This document shows positions 34,753 to 43,811 of a DNA stretch of 64,000 nucleotides, in pieces. Position 1 is the first letter of the stretch. The number at the start of each line of letters is the position of its first letter. Where the stretch lies: the NCBI RefSeq assembly GCF_900114345.1, contig NZ_FOZJ01000001.1, positions 496,001 through 560,000 on the forward strand. The letters run 5' to 3'. Under the pieces are notes generated by a model. The model was not told the DNA's origin. It ran no database searches and saw only the letters and a program-made list of their open reading frames with translations. Made by a program: the position numbers and the translations under genes. The stretch comes from Microbacterium sp. cf046 (GTDB taxonomy: Bacteria > Actinomycetota > Actinomycetes > Actinomycetales > Microbacteriaceae).

Positions 34753-35832
34753 TCACGCCCCGACGGATCTCCACACCGCTGCATGACCGAGGGCCGAGCG
34801 TTCCCAGGTGAACTCGGTCGCACGCTCGCGGCCCGAACGCACCAGCGCGGCGACCGCCGGATCCCCGGAGGTCACCGTCAGGACGCCATCGGCGACCCCC
34901 GCGGCGGTCGGCGGCACGAGGATGGCCGACCCGCCCGCGACTTCGGGGAGGCTGCTGGTGTCGGCCGCCACGACGGGGACGCCCGCGGCCATCGCCTCGA
35001 GGACCGGAAGTCCGAACCCCTCGTACAGGGAGGGCACGACCACCGCGGCGGCTGAGGCAACGAGGCCGGGAACGACCGCATCGGGAACGCGTCCGATCAG
35101 GCGGGTGCCCGGCATCCCGTCGAACAGTCGGGTGCGCCGCGCGTGCGCCGGGCCGGCGAGGACGAGCTGCAGGTCGGGTCGCTCGCGGTGGATGCCGGGC
35201 CACGCCTCCGCGAGCGCCTCGAGGTTCTTCCGCGCGGAGGCCCCACCGGCGTGCAGGACGTACCGCTCGCCGATGCCGAGTTCCGCGCGCTGGTCGTGCG
35301 AGAGGGGAGCCGCATCGAAGAAGCGCGCGTCGACGCCGTTGTGGATGACGTGCGGATTGCGGACGCCGAGGAACGCGACGGCTTCGGATGCGGTGAACTC
35401 CGAAACGCAGACGACGGCATCCGCGTCCCTCGCCTCCTGGGCGGCCGCCGCCACCGGCGCCGATTCGTCGGGATAGCGCCACGCCACGACGTCGTGCAGC
35501 GTGATGACATCGCCGTGCGGCGCCGGCGGCAGTTCGAGGTTCATCCGGTGCGTGACCGCGGCAGATCCGTACAGGAAGCGCCCGATCACGCGCCGCGAGC
35601 GCGCCGACGCCCCCGCCACCCTGCTGACCGGCAGCCGCCGATTGCCCGCGAGCGGCGATCGGACCGACCGCACGATGGCGCGGTCCACCCTCCACGGGGC
35701 GCCGCCGACCTCGGCCAGCGCGGCGCCCGCACGGCCCGCGATCTGCTCCTGATACGCCTGCGCGCCCATCGGGGTGTCGGTCGCAAGGGTCGCGATCGTG
35801 AGACGGTCCGCGTGTGCTGTGATGGTGGGCAT
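34753..35832 (-). CDS. Glycosyltransferase family 1/4
   Basis: A 359-aa GT-B transferase, opposite in direction to its neighbours. Present are VHAGGASARKNLEALAEAW, LIGRVPDAVVPGLVASAAAVVVPSL and the E-x7-E motif in YEGFGLPVLEAMAAG, like mannosyltransferases of the WbdB type. The start ATG 35832 is preceded by a -10-like TAGATT at 35857-35862 on the minus strand. It faces the pyruvyltransferase gene with a 6-bp gap at the 3' ends. Confidence 0.85.
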   Translation of the reverse strand: MPTITAHADRLTIATLATDTPMGAQAYQEQIAGRAGAALAEVGGAPWRVDRAIVRSVRSPLAGNRRLPVSRVAGASARSRRVIGRFLYGSAAVTHRMNLELPPAPHGDVITLHDVVAWRYPDESAPVAAAAQEARDADAVVCVSEFTASEAVAFLGVRNPHVIHNGVDARFFDAAPLSHDQRAELGIGERYVLHAGGASARKNLEALAEAWPGIHRERPDLQLVLAGPAHARRTRLFDGMPGTRLIGRVPDAVVPGLVASAAAVVVPSLYEGFGLPVLEAMAAGVPVVAADTSSLPEVAGGSAILVPPTAAGVADGVLTVTSGDPAVAALVRSGRERATEFTWERSALGHAAVWRSVGA

Positions 35833-35922
35833 CCGTTCTGCATTGCCGGCACGACGAATCTAGTTGAATAGGAGCGGGGCAGCGCATCGACCGGGGCGCG
35901 GCAGGAGAGAAGGCGAAGGCAC

Positions 35923-36912
35923 ATGCCACGCAGTGCAGCTGTGATCGTCGCCACGTATCGCCGGCCCGATTACGTGCGTGAGTGCCTCGACCACCTGGCC
36001 CTGCAGACCGTCGCTCCGGACCGGATCATCGTCGTGGACGCATCGCCCGACGATCTCACGCGCGCCGTGGTCGCCGAGTACCCGCATGTCGAGTACCGGC
36101 GCAACGACATGGGAGCCGGAACGCTCGCCTCCTCGAGGGCGATCGGCGTCCAGGGTGTGACCGAGGACGTGATCGCCTTCATCGACGATGACGCGTACGC
36201 CGAGCCGCAATGGCTCGAGGAGCTCCTGGCGGCCTATGACCTCGCCGATGTGGGGGCGGTGGGCGGCCGCGCACGCAACGGGCAGCCCGGCGAGGAGACC
36301 GAGGGCATCGACCGGATCGGGCGCTTTCTTCGCAACGGGCGCCTGACCGGATTCTTCGCCGCCGATCCGGGCCGCATCATCCTCGCCGACCACATGCTCG
36401 GTGCGAACATGTCGGTGCGCACCGACGTGCTGCGTTCCTTCGGCGGCATCCACGACTACTACCCAGGTACCTGCCTCCGGGAGGACGCCGACATCGCGCT
36501 GCGCGTCCGGCTCGCCGGCCATCGGGTCGTGTACGCCCCCGCCGCCGTCGTGCGCCATGTCGCGGGCGACTACGCCAGCGGACGCCGGTTCGATCTGAGA
36601 TACCGGTACTACGGCGCGCGGAACCACATCATGCTGCTGGTCACCACGATCGGGTGGGCCGACCCGCGGTTCGTCCGGTACCTGGCCTCTGCCGCGGCCG
36701 GCATCCCGCGGGAAGCGCTGTCGGGCCTGTCGGCCGTCACGGACGCCTCCCGCCCGAGTGCGACCGCGAAGGTGCGCGGAATCGGCGGCGGGTTCGTGCG
36801 TGCGACGGTGGACCTGGCCGGCACGCTCGCGGGACTGGCGCGGGCGGTTCGGCCGGTCGACCGTGCACGATCCGTGCCGCCCCTGTCGCCGAGCGGATCC
36901 CATGGCAGCTGA
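35923..36912 (+). CDS. Glycosyltransferase family 2
   Basis: A 329-aa GT-A transferase resembling rhamnosyl/galactosyl transferases: AVIVATYRRPDYVRECLDHL, FIDDDAYAEPQWLEELL with the metal-binding aspartates, GANMSVRTDVLRSFGG and CLREDADIALRVRLAG. The ~100 residues after the catalytic domain are basic and amphipathic and may touch the membrane. It overlaps the next GT2 gene by 11 bp and so starts a three-gene run (35923-38865). Confidence 0.87.
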   Translation: MPRSAAVIVATYRRPDYVRECLDHLALQTVAPDRIIVVDASPDDLTRAVVAEYPHVEYRRNDMGAGTLASSRAIGVQGVTEDVIAFIDDDAYAEPQWLEELLAAYDLADVGAVGGRARNGQPGEETEGIDRIGRFLRNGRLTGFFAADPGRIILADHMLGANMSVRTDVLRSFGGIHDYYPGTCLREDADIALRVRLAGHRVVYAPAAVVRHVAGDYASGRRFDLRYRYYGARNHIMLLVTTIGWADPRFVRYLASAAAGIPREALSGLSAVTDASRPSATAKVRGIGGGFVRATVDLAGTLAGLARAVRPVDRARSVPPLSPSGSHGS

Positions 36913-37906
36913 GGCTCCCGGCACCGGCGATCGCCTGTCGTTCGCCCTCGTCATCCCGACTCATCAACGCGCCGACCTCGTCGCGCAGGCGGTCGACAGC
37001 GCGCTGCGGCAGACTCGCCCGTTCGACCAGGTGATCGTCGTCGCCGATGGCGTGGACGACCCCGCGGTCACCGCTTTGGCCGGCGGACCGGTGGAACTCA
37101 CCGCGATCGCCAAGAGCGGCGTCGCGGCAGCCAGGAACGCCGGACTCGCGCTGTCGCGCACGGACTGGGTGTGCTTCCTGGACGACGACGACCTGCTGCA
37201 CCCCGAGTACCTGGCCCGTCTCGAGGGCGAGATCCGGAAGGCGCCCGAGATCGGCGCCATGAACGCCGAGTACTGGAGCTTCGCCGCCGCAGCCGGACCG
37301 GAGGACGAGTTCTCGGCCTCCACGCTCGAGGAGTGCCTCACGGCGATCGCCACTGCGGTTCCGGTCAAGGACCTCAGTTACCTCCGCATCGAGGGTCGCA
37401 GCTTCGACCGGCTCCTCGAACGGCTCCGCGGATCGATGAGCACCGCGGCCGTGCGACGCGACCTGCTCGTGCGTGCCGGCGGCTTCCCCGACGGGATGAT
37501 CACCGCGCAGGACTGGGTGATGTACGTCAATGTGGCGCGGCTGACCGAGTGGCGGGTCCTCCGGGAGCGTCTCGCGTTCTTCCGCGATCACCCGCGGACC
37601 GCCACGCGCACGAACTCCCCCCTCAAGGGCCTCACCGCCCTCAGCGCGATCCGATCGTTCTGGCAGCCGAGCGACCTTCCGACGCCGGCTCACCGCCCTC
37701 TCGACGCGTACCGGGGCTACTACCGCCACGTGCTGAACTGGACGCTGCGGTCATGCTGGAGCGCCCGTGACATGCGCGCCTATCGCGAGGCACTGCGCAT
37801 CGCTCGCGACATCCTCCCGCACCGCACCGATCGTCTGCGTGCCGCGGCACCGCACTGGCTCCGCGGTCGCGCGAGTGCACTCCGCCAGCGGGGCGCTCCG
37901 TCATGA
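36902..37906 (+). CDS. Glycosyltransferase family 2
   Basis: A 334-aa GT-A transferase. LSFALVIPTHQRADLVAQAVDSAL, VIVVADGVDDPAV, AAARNAGLALSRTDWVCFLDDDDLLHPEY (metal site) and the catalytic-region FPDGMITAQDWVMYVNVA are the family features. ATG 36902 lies inside the end of the preceding transferase. Its stop overlaps the next start (ATGA at 37903), so all three are translated together. Sugar specificity is unknown. Confidence 0.87.
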   Translation: MAAEAPGTGDRLSFALVIPTHQRADLVAQAVDSALRQTRPFDQVIVVADGVDDPAVTALAGGPVELTAIAKSGVAAARNAGLALSRTDWVCFLDDDDLLHPEYLARLEGEIRKAPEIGAMNAEYWSFAAAAGPEDEFSASTLEECLTAIATAVPVKDLSYLRIEGRSFDRLLERLRGSMSTAAVRRDLLVRAGGFPDGMITAQDWVMYVNVARLTEWRVLRERLAFFRDHPRTATRTNSPLKGLTALSAIRSFWQPSDLPTPAHRPLDAYRGYYRHVLNWTLRSCWSARDMRAYREALRIARDILPHRTDRLRAAAPHWLRGRASALRQRGAPS

Positions 37907-38865
37907 GCCCCTCGGGCGTGCGGACCGCGTACGTCGTCCTGACCCATCGGGACTGGCCACAGGCGCAGCGGCTCGCCACAGCCATTCTGGCCTCCAGCCC
38001 GGACGCCCGGGTGCTGCTGGCCCATGACGGCCGCCGCGAGTTGTTCCCATCCGCCGTCGAGGACCCGCGGATCGAGGTCTTCGAGCATGGTCGTGCGAGC
38101 GACTGGGGTTCATGGGAGCTCGTCGAGGCGACACTCGACGCCTTCGCCCGCGCCCGCGCGCGGTTCGACCCGGAGCTGGTGTGCCTGATCTCGGGCAGCG
38201 ACTACCCGGTCCGGTCCCTGCAGGACTGGGAGCGCCGCGCGATCGATGCGGACAGCTGGATCGGGACCGCGGAGCCGCTGCGCTACACGCCGCACTGGGG
38301 CACGCGGCGCGGAGAGGGCGACGATCGCTGGACACGGTACGCCTACCGCTGGTTCCGATCTCCGTGCGCTCGGCCGGACCGCCGGACGTGGCGGTGGTGG
38401 GTGCGGCTGCGCACCGCTCTGGTGCTGCGGCTGGAGCCTCTCATCGGCCTTCGCATCGTCGGCCGCGGCCGCGGCCTGCACTACGGCGTCCGCCGCCTCC
38501 CCGCGCCGTTCACCGCGCAGCGGCCGTGCTTCCTCGGCAGCCAATGGCTTGCGGTGCGCCGGCCGGAGCTGGACAGACTCCTCGACCGAGATTTCGCGCG
38601 CGGGTCGACGCTGCGCCGGATCTACGCACACGCGATCATCCCCGACGAGTCGGCCCTGGTCACCGCGCTCAGCCGTGTGCGCGCGCCGAGCACGCAGCCG
38701 CCGGTCACACACGTGCAATGGGATACGGCACGCGATCAGCCCGTGACGTGGACGCTCGAGGACCTCGACGAGCTGCTCGCGTCCGGCTCCCCGTTCTGCC
38801 GGAAGGTGGACCCGATCGCGAGCGCGGGACTGCTCGACGAACTCGATCGGCTCTCGGCCGCGTAG
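37903..38865 (+). CDS. Core-2/I-branching-type (GT14-like) beta-1,6-N-acetylglucosaminyltransferase family protein
   Basis: A 320-aa protein resembling bacterial members of the branching-enzyme family: AYVVLTHRDWPQAQRLATAIL at the N-terminus, DWGSWELVEATLDAF, VCLISGSDYPVRSLQDW, and later GSQWLAVRRPELDRLL and IIPDESALVTAL. It has no signal peptide. It probably adds a side-branch sugar. It is coupled to two GT2 genes upstream. The donor sugar is not proven for bacterial homologues in general. Confidence 0.72.
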   Translation: MSPSGVRTAYVVLTHRDWPQAQRLATAILASSPDARVLLAHDGRRELFPSAVEDPRIEVFEHGRASDWGSWELVEATLDAFARARARFDPELVCLISGSDYPVRSLQDWERRAIDADSWIGTAEPLRYTPHWGTRRGEGDDRWTRYAYRWFRSPCARPDRRTWRWWVRLRTALVLRLEPLIGLRIVGRGRGLHYGVRRLPAPFTAQRPCFLGSQWLAVRRPELDRLLDRDFARGSTLRRIYAHAIIPDESALVTALSRVRAPSTQPPVTHVQWDTARDQPVTWTLEDLDELLASGSPFCRKVDPIASAGLLDELDRLSAA

Positions 38866-38878
38866 CGCTCGCCGGCGC

Positions 38879-40690
38879 TCAGTTCAATTCGCCGAGCTCC
38901 ACGAGCCGGGCGAAGTCCGTGCTCTCGCCGCGCACCTGCTCGAAGCTGCCGCGGGCCTCGATGTGTCCGTCCTTGAGGAAGACGAGGGTGTCGGCGGTGC
39001 GGACGGTGCTCAGTCGGTGCGCGACGATCAGGATCGTGATCGTCCCCTGGAGCGTTCGCAACGTCGTCGCGATCTCGTGCTCGGTCGCGTTGTCGAGCGC
39101 GGAGGTCGCCTCGTCGAGCACGAGTACGCTCGGTCGTCGGTAGAGGGCCCTGGCGAGTCCGAGCCGCTGCTTCTGCCCGCCCGAGAGGCGCACGCCGCGC
39201 TCACCGACCTTGGTCGCGAGCCCGTCCGGCAGGTCGGCGATCAGCGACTCGAGCTGCGACATGACGATGACCTCGGCGATGCGCGCATGATCGATGTTCT
39301 CCGGTGAGATCCCGAACGCGATGTTGGCCGCGACGGTGTCGTTGACCAGGAAGACGTCCTGCGGCACCACGCCGAGGCCCTGGTACCAGGCGGCCCGGTC
39401 ATCGAGGATCGGCCGTCCGCCGCACTCGATCAGACCTTCCGTCGGCTCGAGCAGTCCCAGGATGAGGTCCAGCAGCGTGCTCTTGCCCGCACCGCTGGAG
39501 CCGACGAAGGCCGTGGTGCGGTTCTGCGCGATCGTGAGCGTGATCCCGTCGAGGACCGGAACCACCGCATCCGGATAGCGGAAGCCGACACGACGGATCG
39601 CGATGTCGCCTGAGTAGCGCAGGTCGCTCAGCGGCTGCTCCTCGTGGGTTCCGCCGACGGCGAGCTCCTCCGAGATCCGCGAGACGATGTCCAGCCCTGC
39701 GCGGCCGGTGCGGATCGTCGCGAGGCTCGCCGTGATCTTGTTGAGGGTGGGCAGCGCCCTGAGGGATGCCGCCGCGAACACCCCGAGAACCGTGACGGCG
39801 TGCGCGGGGGTGCCGGTGGCGAACAGGAGTGCGGAGATGCCCACGATCGCCACGACGAAGACGATCTCCAGCACGTACCTCGGCGCGTCCGACAGGATCG
39901 CGAGCTCGCGACCGGCGTGCGCACGGCGCAGCCGCGCGTCCCGGAATCCATCGACGAACGCGCTGGCGCTGGAGGTCAGACGCGCCTCGCGGAACCCCTC
40001 CAGACCGGGCATCAGGAACTGCCACGCCTCGAGGCTCGATTCGGCCATGTCCTCGCCGATGCGCGCCTGCCGGCCGCGCAGCAGCTGCTGCAGGCCGAAG
40101 ACGAAGAACGCGAACAGCGCGACGGTCAGGAGTGTCACCAGCGGCGCCGTGATGGCCAGGATCGTCGTGATCGCCACGATCAGGAGCGTGTCCGAGATGA
40201 GGCTCATCACGCCCAGGAGCACCGAGGACGACTGGTTCGTCGCGTCGGTGATGTTGCGGTACACCTCGCTCAGCCTCCGTGCGCGGTGGTCCGCGTACGG
40301 AGCGAGCACGTAGCGGCGCATCAGCTCCGACGACGACAGTGCCGAGACACGGGTCGTGCGGCCGAGGAGCCACCAGCGGAACAGCAGCGCGGCGCTGCTC
40401 TTGACCACGAACAGCAGCGTCACGAATCCCGCGACGAGCGGGATCAGGACCGACGGATCGGTCGTGCCGGCGATCCCGGCGATGACCGCCAGCGCCCCGC
40501 TGTCGGGCTCGGTGCCGGTCAGCAGCTGTGTCAGCGGGACCATCGCCGCGACGCCGAGGGTGTCGAGGGCGGCCAGGACGATGGAGAGCGCCACGGTGCT
40601 CGAGACCCACGGAACCGGCTTGGCACCGGCCATCTCCAGCATCATGCGCAGCTGCCCGGTGAGGCTGGGCTCGCTCGCCGAGCGCACCAT
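38879..40690 (-). CDS. ABC exporter with fused membrane and ATPase domains, PglK-like
   Basis: A 603-aa half-transporter. Six transmembrane helices occupy about residues 20-320, with VLAALDTLGVAAMVPLTQLL and SLRALPTLNKITASLATIRTG recalling PglK, the lipid-linked oligosaccharide flippase of Campylobacter. The ATPase has Walker A GSSGAGKST, Q-loop VVPQDVF, signature RLSGGQKQR and Walker B VLVLDEATSALD. No Wzx is visible in the locus, so it may flip the glycan carrier, though a drug or peptide export role is not excluded. ATG 40690 follows AAGGAGAACG; the minus-strand leader holds a GCCGGG-CGG-CCCGGC hairpin. Confidence 0.82.
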   Translation of the reverse strand: MVRSASEPSLTGQLRMMLEMAGAKPVPWVSSTVALSIVLAALDTLGVAAMVPLTQLLTGTEPDSGALAVIAGIAGTTDPSVLIPLVAGFVTLLFVVKSSAALLFRWWLLGRTTRVSALSSSELMRRYVLAPYADHRARRLSEVYRNITDATNQSSSVLLGVMSLISDTLLIVAITTILAITAPLVTLLTVALFAFFVFGLQQLLRGRQARIGEDMAESSLEAWQFLMPGLEGFREARLTSSASAFVDGFRDARLRRAHAGRELAILSDAPRYVLEIVFVVAIVGISALLFATGTPAHAVTVLGVFAAASLRALPTLNKITASLATIRTGRAGLDIVSRISEELAVGGTHEEQPLSDLRYSGDIAIRRVGFRYPDAVVPVLDGITLTIAQNRTTAFVGSSGAGKSTLLDLILGLLEPTEGLIECGGRPILDDRAAWYQGLGVVPQDVFLVNDTVAANIAFGISPENIDHARIAEVIVMSQLESLIADLPDGLATKVGERGVRLSGGQKQRLGLARALYRRPSVLVLDEATSALDNATEHEIATTLRTLQGTITILIVAHRLSTVRTADTLVFLKDGHIEARGSFEQVRGESTDFARLVELGELN

Positions 40691-40797
40691 CGTTCTCCTT
40701 CGTGCGGTTGCCTCATCGCCGGGCGGCCCGGCGAGGCTGAGGCGTCGGCTCATCCCCAGATGAGTCGAGGTGTGTGTTGCGATCTCGTTTCGCCGTA

Positions 40798-40825
40798 TTG
40801 TGGAGGGCGCGCATTACGGTATCAT
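40798..40825 (+). promoter_or_regulatory. Promoter of the Tat-exported protein gene
   Basis: TTGTGG (40798-40803), a 16-bp spacer and TATCAT (40820-40825, one mismatch from TATAAT) form the best -35/-10 pair in the window. Transcription should start near 40832, leaving a leader of about 119 nt before ATG 40951. Confidence 0.55.
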
Positions 40826-40858
40826 CCGAAGTGTCTCCCTCTACTGGGGGTGGACTCC

Positions 40859-40882
40859 TGGGGATCGATTTGGGGATCGATT
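40859..40882 (+). repeat. Tandem 12-bp repeat in the leader of the exported protein gene
   Basis: TGGGGATCGATT occurs twice head to tail without a gap (40859-40870, 40871-40882). Each copy contains the palindrome ATCGAT, so the copies can pair. The unit is enclosed by GGACTC (40852-40857) and GAGTCC (40884-40889), giving a possible hairpin in the 5' untranslated region. Confidence 0.8.
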
Positions 40883-40950
40883 CGAGTCCGTCGTGCGAAG
40901 TCTGGCCATGCAGACGAGCTCAACACAGCAAACTTCCTGAAGGGGTACCC

Positions 40951-41556
40951 ATGAGCGACATCGAGAACATCGAGCCTGAAAAGAAGGGCGTGAGTCGTCG
41001 CACCGTGACGAAGGCGATGGCCTGGGCCGTCCCCGCGATCGCCATCGCAGCACCGGTGCCCGCATTCGCGGCTTCCGGAGGCCCTCCCGGAGTGGCCGTC
41101 GGCCAGGGCTGTAAGCTGCCCGGCAACAGCCAGGCCAACGCCTGCGCGGCGATCTTCGCCGGCATCCCCGGCCTGGACGCTGCCAAGGCATTCGCCATCC
41201 CGCTGCTGATCACGAATAACACCAGCAAGCCGATCGTCCTGAAGCCGAGCATCACCATCTCGAACGTCTCCAGCGGCCTCGGGTTCGACGTCAAGGGCGT
41301 CAACCCGCCCTACTGCACGGTGATCCCGGTCGGCGGCAGCGTCAAGGTCATCGTGTACGCGAACTCCGACAACAGCGCCAACCAGGCGGTCACGTTCGAC
41401 CTGACCATCCCCTGGGGCCACGACTGCAACGACGTCGACCACCCGCCGATCGTCATCACGGGCATCACGATCGACTCGTTCCCGCCGTGCTCGAGCAACA
41501 CGCCGTTCCCGCAGGGTCCGCCCACGTGCGACCCGCCGTTCTACGCAAACCCGTAA
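40951..41556 (+). CDS. Tat-exported cysteine-containing surface protein of unknown function
   Basis: A 201-aa secreted protein. A twin-arginine signal (VSRRTVTKAMAWAVPAIAIA, RR at 16-17) ends AFA near residue 40. The mature part is a Ser/Thr/Asn-rich beta-type domain (VLKPSITISNVSSGLGF; GGSVKVIVYANSD) with six cysteines (54, 65, 122, 159, 180, 193), probably three disulfides formed outside the cell. The Pro-rich C-terminus has no LPxTG or membrane anchor. GAAGGGG precedes ATG 40951. It lacks recognisable catalytic motifs. Strong promoter, structured leader and a strong terminator suggest an abundant, regulated monocistronic product. Confidence 0.7.
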   Translation: MSDIENIEPEKKGVSRRTVTKAMAWAVPAIAIAAPVPAFAASGGPPGVAVGQGCKLPGNSQANACAAIFAGIPGLDAAKAFAIPLLITNNTSKPIVLKPSITISNVSSGLGFDVKGVNPPYCTVIPVGGSVKVIVYANSDNSANQAVTFDLTIPWGHDCNDVDHPPIVITGITIDSFPPCSSNTPFPQGPPTCDPPFYANP

Positions 41557-41565
41557 CACGCTGAC

Positions 41566-41597
41566 AAAAGGCGGGCTGCATCTGCAGCCCGCCTTTT
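41566..41597 (+). terminator. Rho-independent terminator after the exported protein gene
   Basis: AAAAGGCGGGCTGCA (41566-41580) and its exact complement TGCAGCCCGCCTTTT (41583-41597) form a very strong stem with a tiny loop and a T-run at the end. It is nearly symmetrical, so it may also stop the convergent glycosyltransferase operon. Confidence 0.9.
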
Positions 41598-41625
41598 GCG
41601 TGCCCAGGGCGCTCGTCCGCGGGAC

Positions 41626-42765
41626 TCAGGGGCTCTTCGGGCGCGCCATGCTCGCGAGGATGCCGAGCATCGCGTCCGCACGATCGTTCCAGTCGGCGAC
41701 GGCTCGATCCGCCCCCGCCGGAAACGGCTTCGCTGCTCGGAGTGCAGCGATGACCGCATCCGTGAAGCCGGCGCGATCTGCGATGACGATCCTGTCGTCC
41801 TCGGCATCCCGGAATCCGGCGACGGCCGTCGAGACGACGGGTCGCCCCACCGCCTGGTACTCGTAGAGCTTGATGGGGTCGAGGCTGTCGGTGAACGGTG
41901 TGACCGCGTGCGGCACCACGAGCACGTCCGCGTGCTGAAGGTAGGCGACCACGTTGTCGTGAGGGCGCGGTCCGAGCAGCGTCACGCCCGCATCGCGCAG
42001 GTTCACGCTCGCGGCGGACGCCAGCGCATTCGGGCCGACGAGCACGAGCGACCCTCGATCGCCGAGGTCGCGCGCCAGCGTCTCGCACAGGGCGATGTCG
42101 AGACGGTCTTCGTGCAGCGTGCCCACGTAGAGGACGATCGGTCCGCTGGGCAGATCGGCCGGGCGGGGCGACGGGCGGCGGTACGCCTCGGCGTCGACCG
42201 CGTTGCGGATGAGCGCCACCGGGTCGCGATCGCTCGGCCTCTGCGCAGACTTGCGTCGCTGCAGCTCGGCGGAGCAGGCGACGACCTGATCGGCATCGGC
42301 GAGCAGAAAGCGCTCGTGCGTCGCGACGCGGTCCAGCTGCCCGGCAGGGCGATCGGCGGCCAGCCAGTCGTCGGTCATGTCGTACAGCGTGCGCCAGCCT
42401 GTCCGGCGCGAGATCTCCGCACCGCCCGGATCATTCACCCAGAGGATCGGATCGTCCATCCCGAGCCTGCGCGCGGCGCGCACGACCTGCTGCGTGATGC
42501 TCGCGTCGGCGCGATCGCCGAGCCGGCGAGGCAGCAGCTTGAGCGGCCGCATCGTCCACAGTCGGCCCGCAAGCGTCGAGTCATCGAGACCGCGCCCCCG
42601 ACGCGGGCGCCTTCCGGAACGCAGCTCGTGGGCAGGATCGGCGGGCGGTTCCACGAACAGCACCCGCAGCGCCGGGTCGGCGTGCAGCATCCGCCAGATC
42701 AGGTGCTGGTTGCGCCGCCACACGCCGTCCCAGCTCTCCAGCGAGATCACCACGAGGTCGGTCAT
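41626..42765 (-). CDS. Glycosyltransferase, GT-B fold
   Basis: A 379-aa transferase. LVVISLESWDGVWRRNQHLIWRML starts the acceptor domain, LWVNDPGGAEISRRTGWRTLYDMTDDW follows, and the donor domain has VLYVGTLHEDRLDIALCETL and the DPIKLYEYQAVGRPVVST motif typical of UDP-galactofuranosyl/teichuronic-type transferases. It is the last gene of a five-gene minus-strand operon in which every start overlaps the previous stop by ATGA. The terminator at 41566-41597 lies just past its stop. Specificity is unknown. Confidence 0.83.
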   Translation of the reverse strand: MTDLVVISLESWDGVWRRNQHLIWRMLHADPALRVLFVEPPADPAHELRSGRRPRRGRGLDDSTLAGRLWTMRPLKLLPRRLGDRADASITQQVVRAARRLGMDDPILWVNDPGGAEISRRTGWRTLYDMTDDWLAADRPAGQLDRVATHERFLLADADQVVACSAELQRRKSAQRPSDRDPVALIRNAVDAEAYRRPSPRPADLPSGPIVLYVGTLHEDRLDIALCETLARDLGDRGSLVLVGPNALASAASVNLRDAGVTLLGPRPHDNVVAYLQHADVLVVPHAVTPFTDSLDPIKLYEYQAVGRPVVSTAVAGFRDAEDDRIVIADRAGFTDAVIAALRAAKPFPAGADRAVADWNDRADAMLGILASMARPKSP

Positions 42766-43811
42766 GCGCGGCTCCGGCGCTTCTGGATCGCGCCACGGTA
42801 GACGGCATCCGTTCCGCGCACCTGCGCGTCGATCGTGTAGTCCGCCTGCTGCCTGGCGCGTTCGGCCGCGCCGAGCCGGGCGCGGCCGTCTTCGTCGCCG
42901 GCGAGCTTCACCAGCACGTCCGCCGCGGCGTGCGCGTCGTCGGGGGTGAACAGGGGTCGCGGATCCAGGCCGTCGAGCAGCTCGACATGGCCGCCGGCAT
43001 CCGCCGCGATGACGGGCAGACCGGACTGCATGGCCTCGAGGACCGTCAGGCCCAGGCCCTCCACGGGACATGACGCGAGCAGGATGCCGGCGCGGTCCAT
43101 GAGGTCGGGCACGTCCGTGCGGTACCCGAGGAACTCCGCCGACGCCCCGACGCCGAGCTCATGCGCCATCGTCTCCAGCGCTTCGCGCTCCGGTCCGATT
43201 CCGGCCACCTGCAGCCGCCATCCCGCTGCGGCCAGCCCGGATCGGGCGAAAGCGTCCACCGCCACGGCAGTCTGCTTCTCGGGCTGCAGTCGCTGGGCCA
43301 CCAGGATCACCCGCTCGCGGACGAGGCTCGACGGCTCACGCGGGTCGAGCCCGGAGTGCACGACCGTGCTGGTGCGGCCGATCGAGGCTGCCACGGCGCG
43401 GCTGATGGACAGCTCCGCGTCGACCGTGCCGGCGACCAGGCTGTCGAGCCGCAGCGGCCCGACGCGCCCTCGTTCGCTCGCGAAGTGACGGGTGGAGACG
43501 ACTGCAGGGCGGCCACGCTGCCAGCGCAGTGCGACCACGGCCGCGACATCGGCGGCGGACATGTGCGTGTTCACCACATCGGCGTGCCCGCGGAGCCCGC
43601 GCAGCGCGCCGAGGACCTCGAGGGTGCGCGCAGCCGACGTGTGGCCCACGCCCGCCTCTGCGAGAGGAGCGCGCATGCGATCCGGATGCCCGCCGATGAC
43701 GTGCACCGTGTCGCCGGCCCCCGCCTGCGCGGTGGCGAGCCGCAGGACGTGGCGCTCGACACCCGAGAATCCGTCCGAGCGGATGGCGTGGACGATCCTG
43801 AGCCCTCCCAT
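42762..43811 (-). CDS. Glycosyltransferase family 4
   Basis: A 349-aa GT-B transferase. LRIVHAIRSDGFSGVERHVLRLATAQ at the N-terminus, PAVVSTRHFASERGR and LVAQRLQPEKQTAVAVDAF follow, and the E-x7-E motif is in VEGLGLTVLEAMQSG. The start ATG 43811 shares its bases with the stop of the upstream gene; its own stop overlaps the start of the gene at 42765. Confidence 0.87.
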   Translation of the reverse strand: MGGLRIVHAIRSDGFSGVERHVLRLATAQAGAGDTVHVIGGHPDRMRAPLAEAGVGHTSAARTLEVLGALRGLRGHADVVNTHMSAADVAAVVALRWQRGRPAVVSTRHFASERGRVGPLRLDSLVAGTVDAELSISRAVAASIGRTSTVVHSGLDPREPSSLVRERVILVAQRLQPEKQTAVAVDAFARSGLAAAGWRLQVAGIGPEREALETMAHELGVGASAEFLGYRTDVPDLMDRAGILLASCPVEGLGLTVLEAMQSGLPVIAADAGGHVELLDGLDPRPLFTPDDAHAAADVLVKLAGDEDGRARLGAAERARQQADYTIDAQVRGTDAVYRGAIQKRRSRA

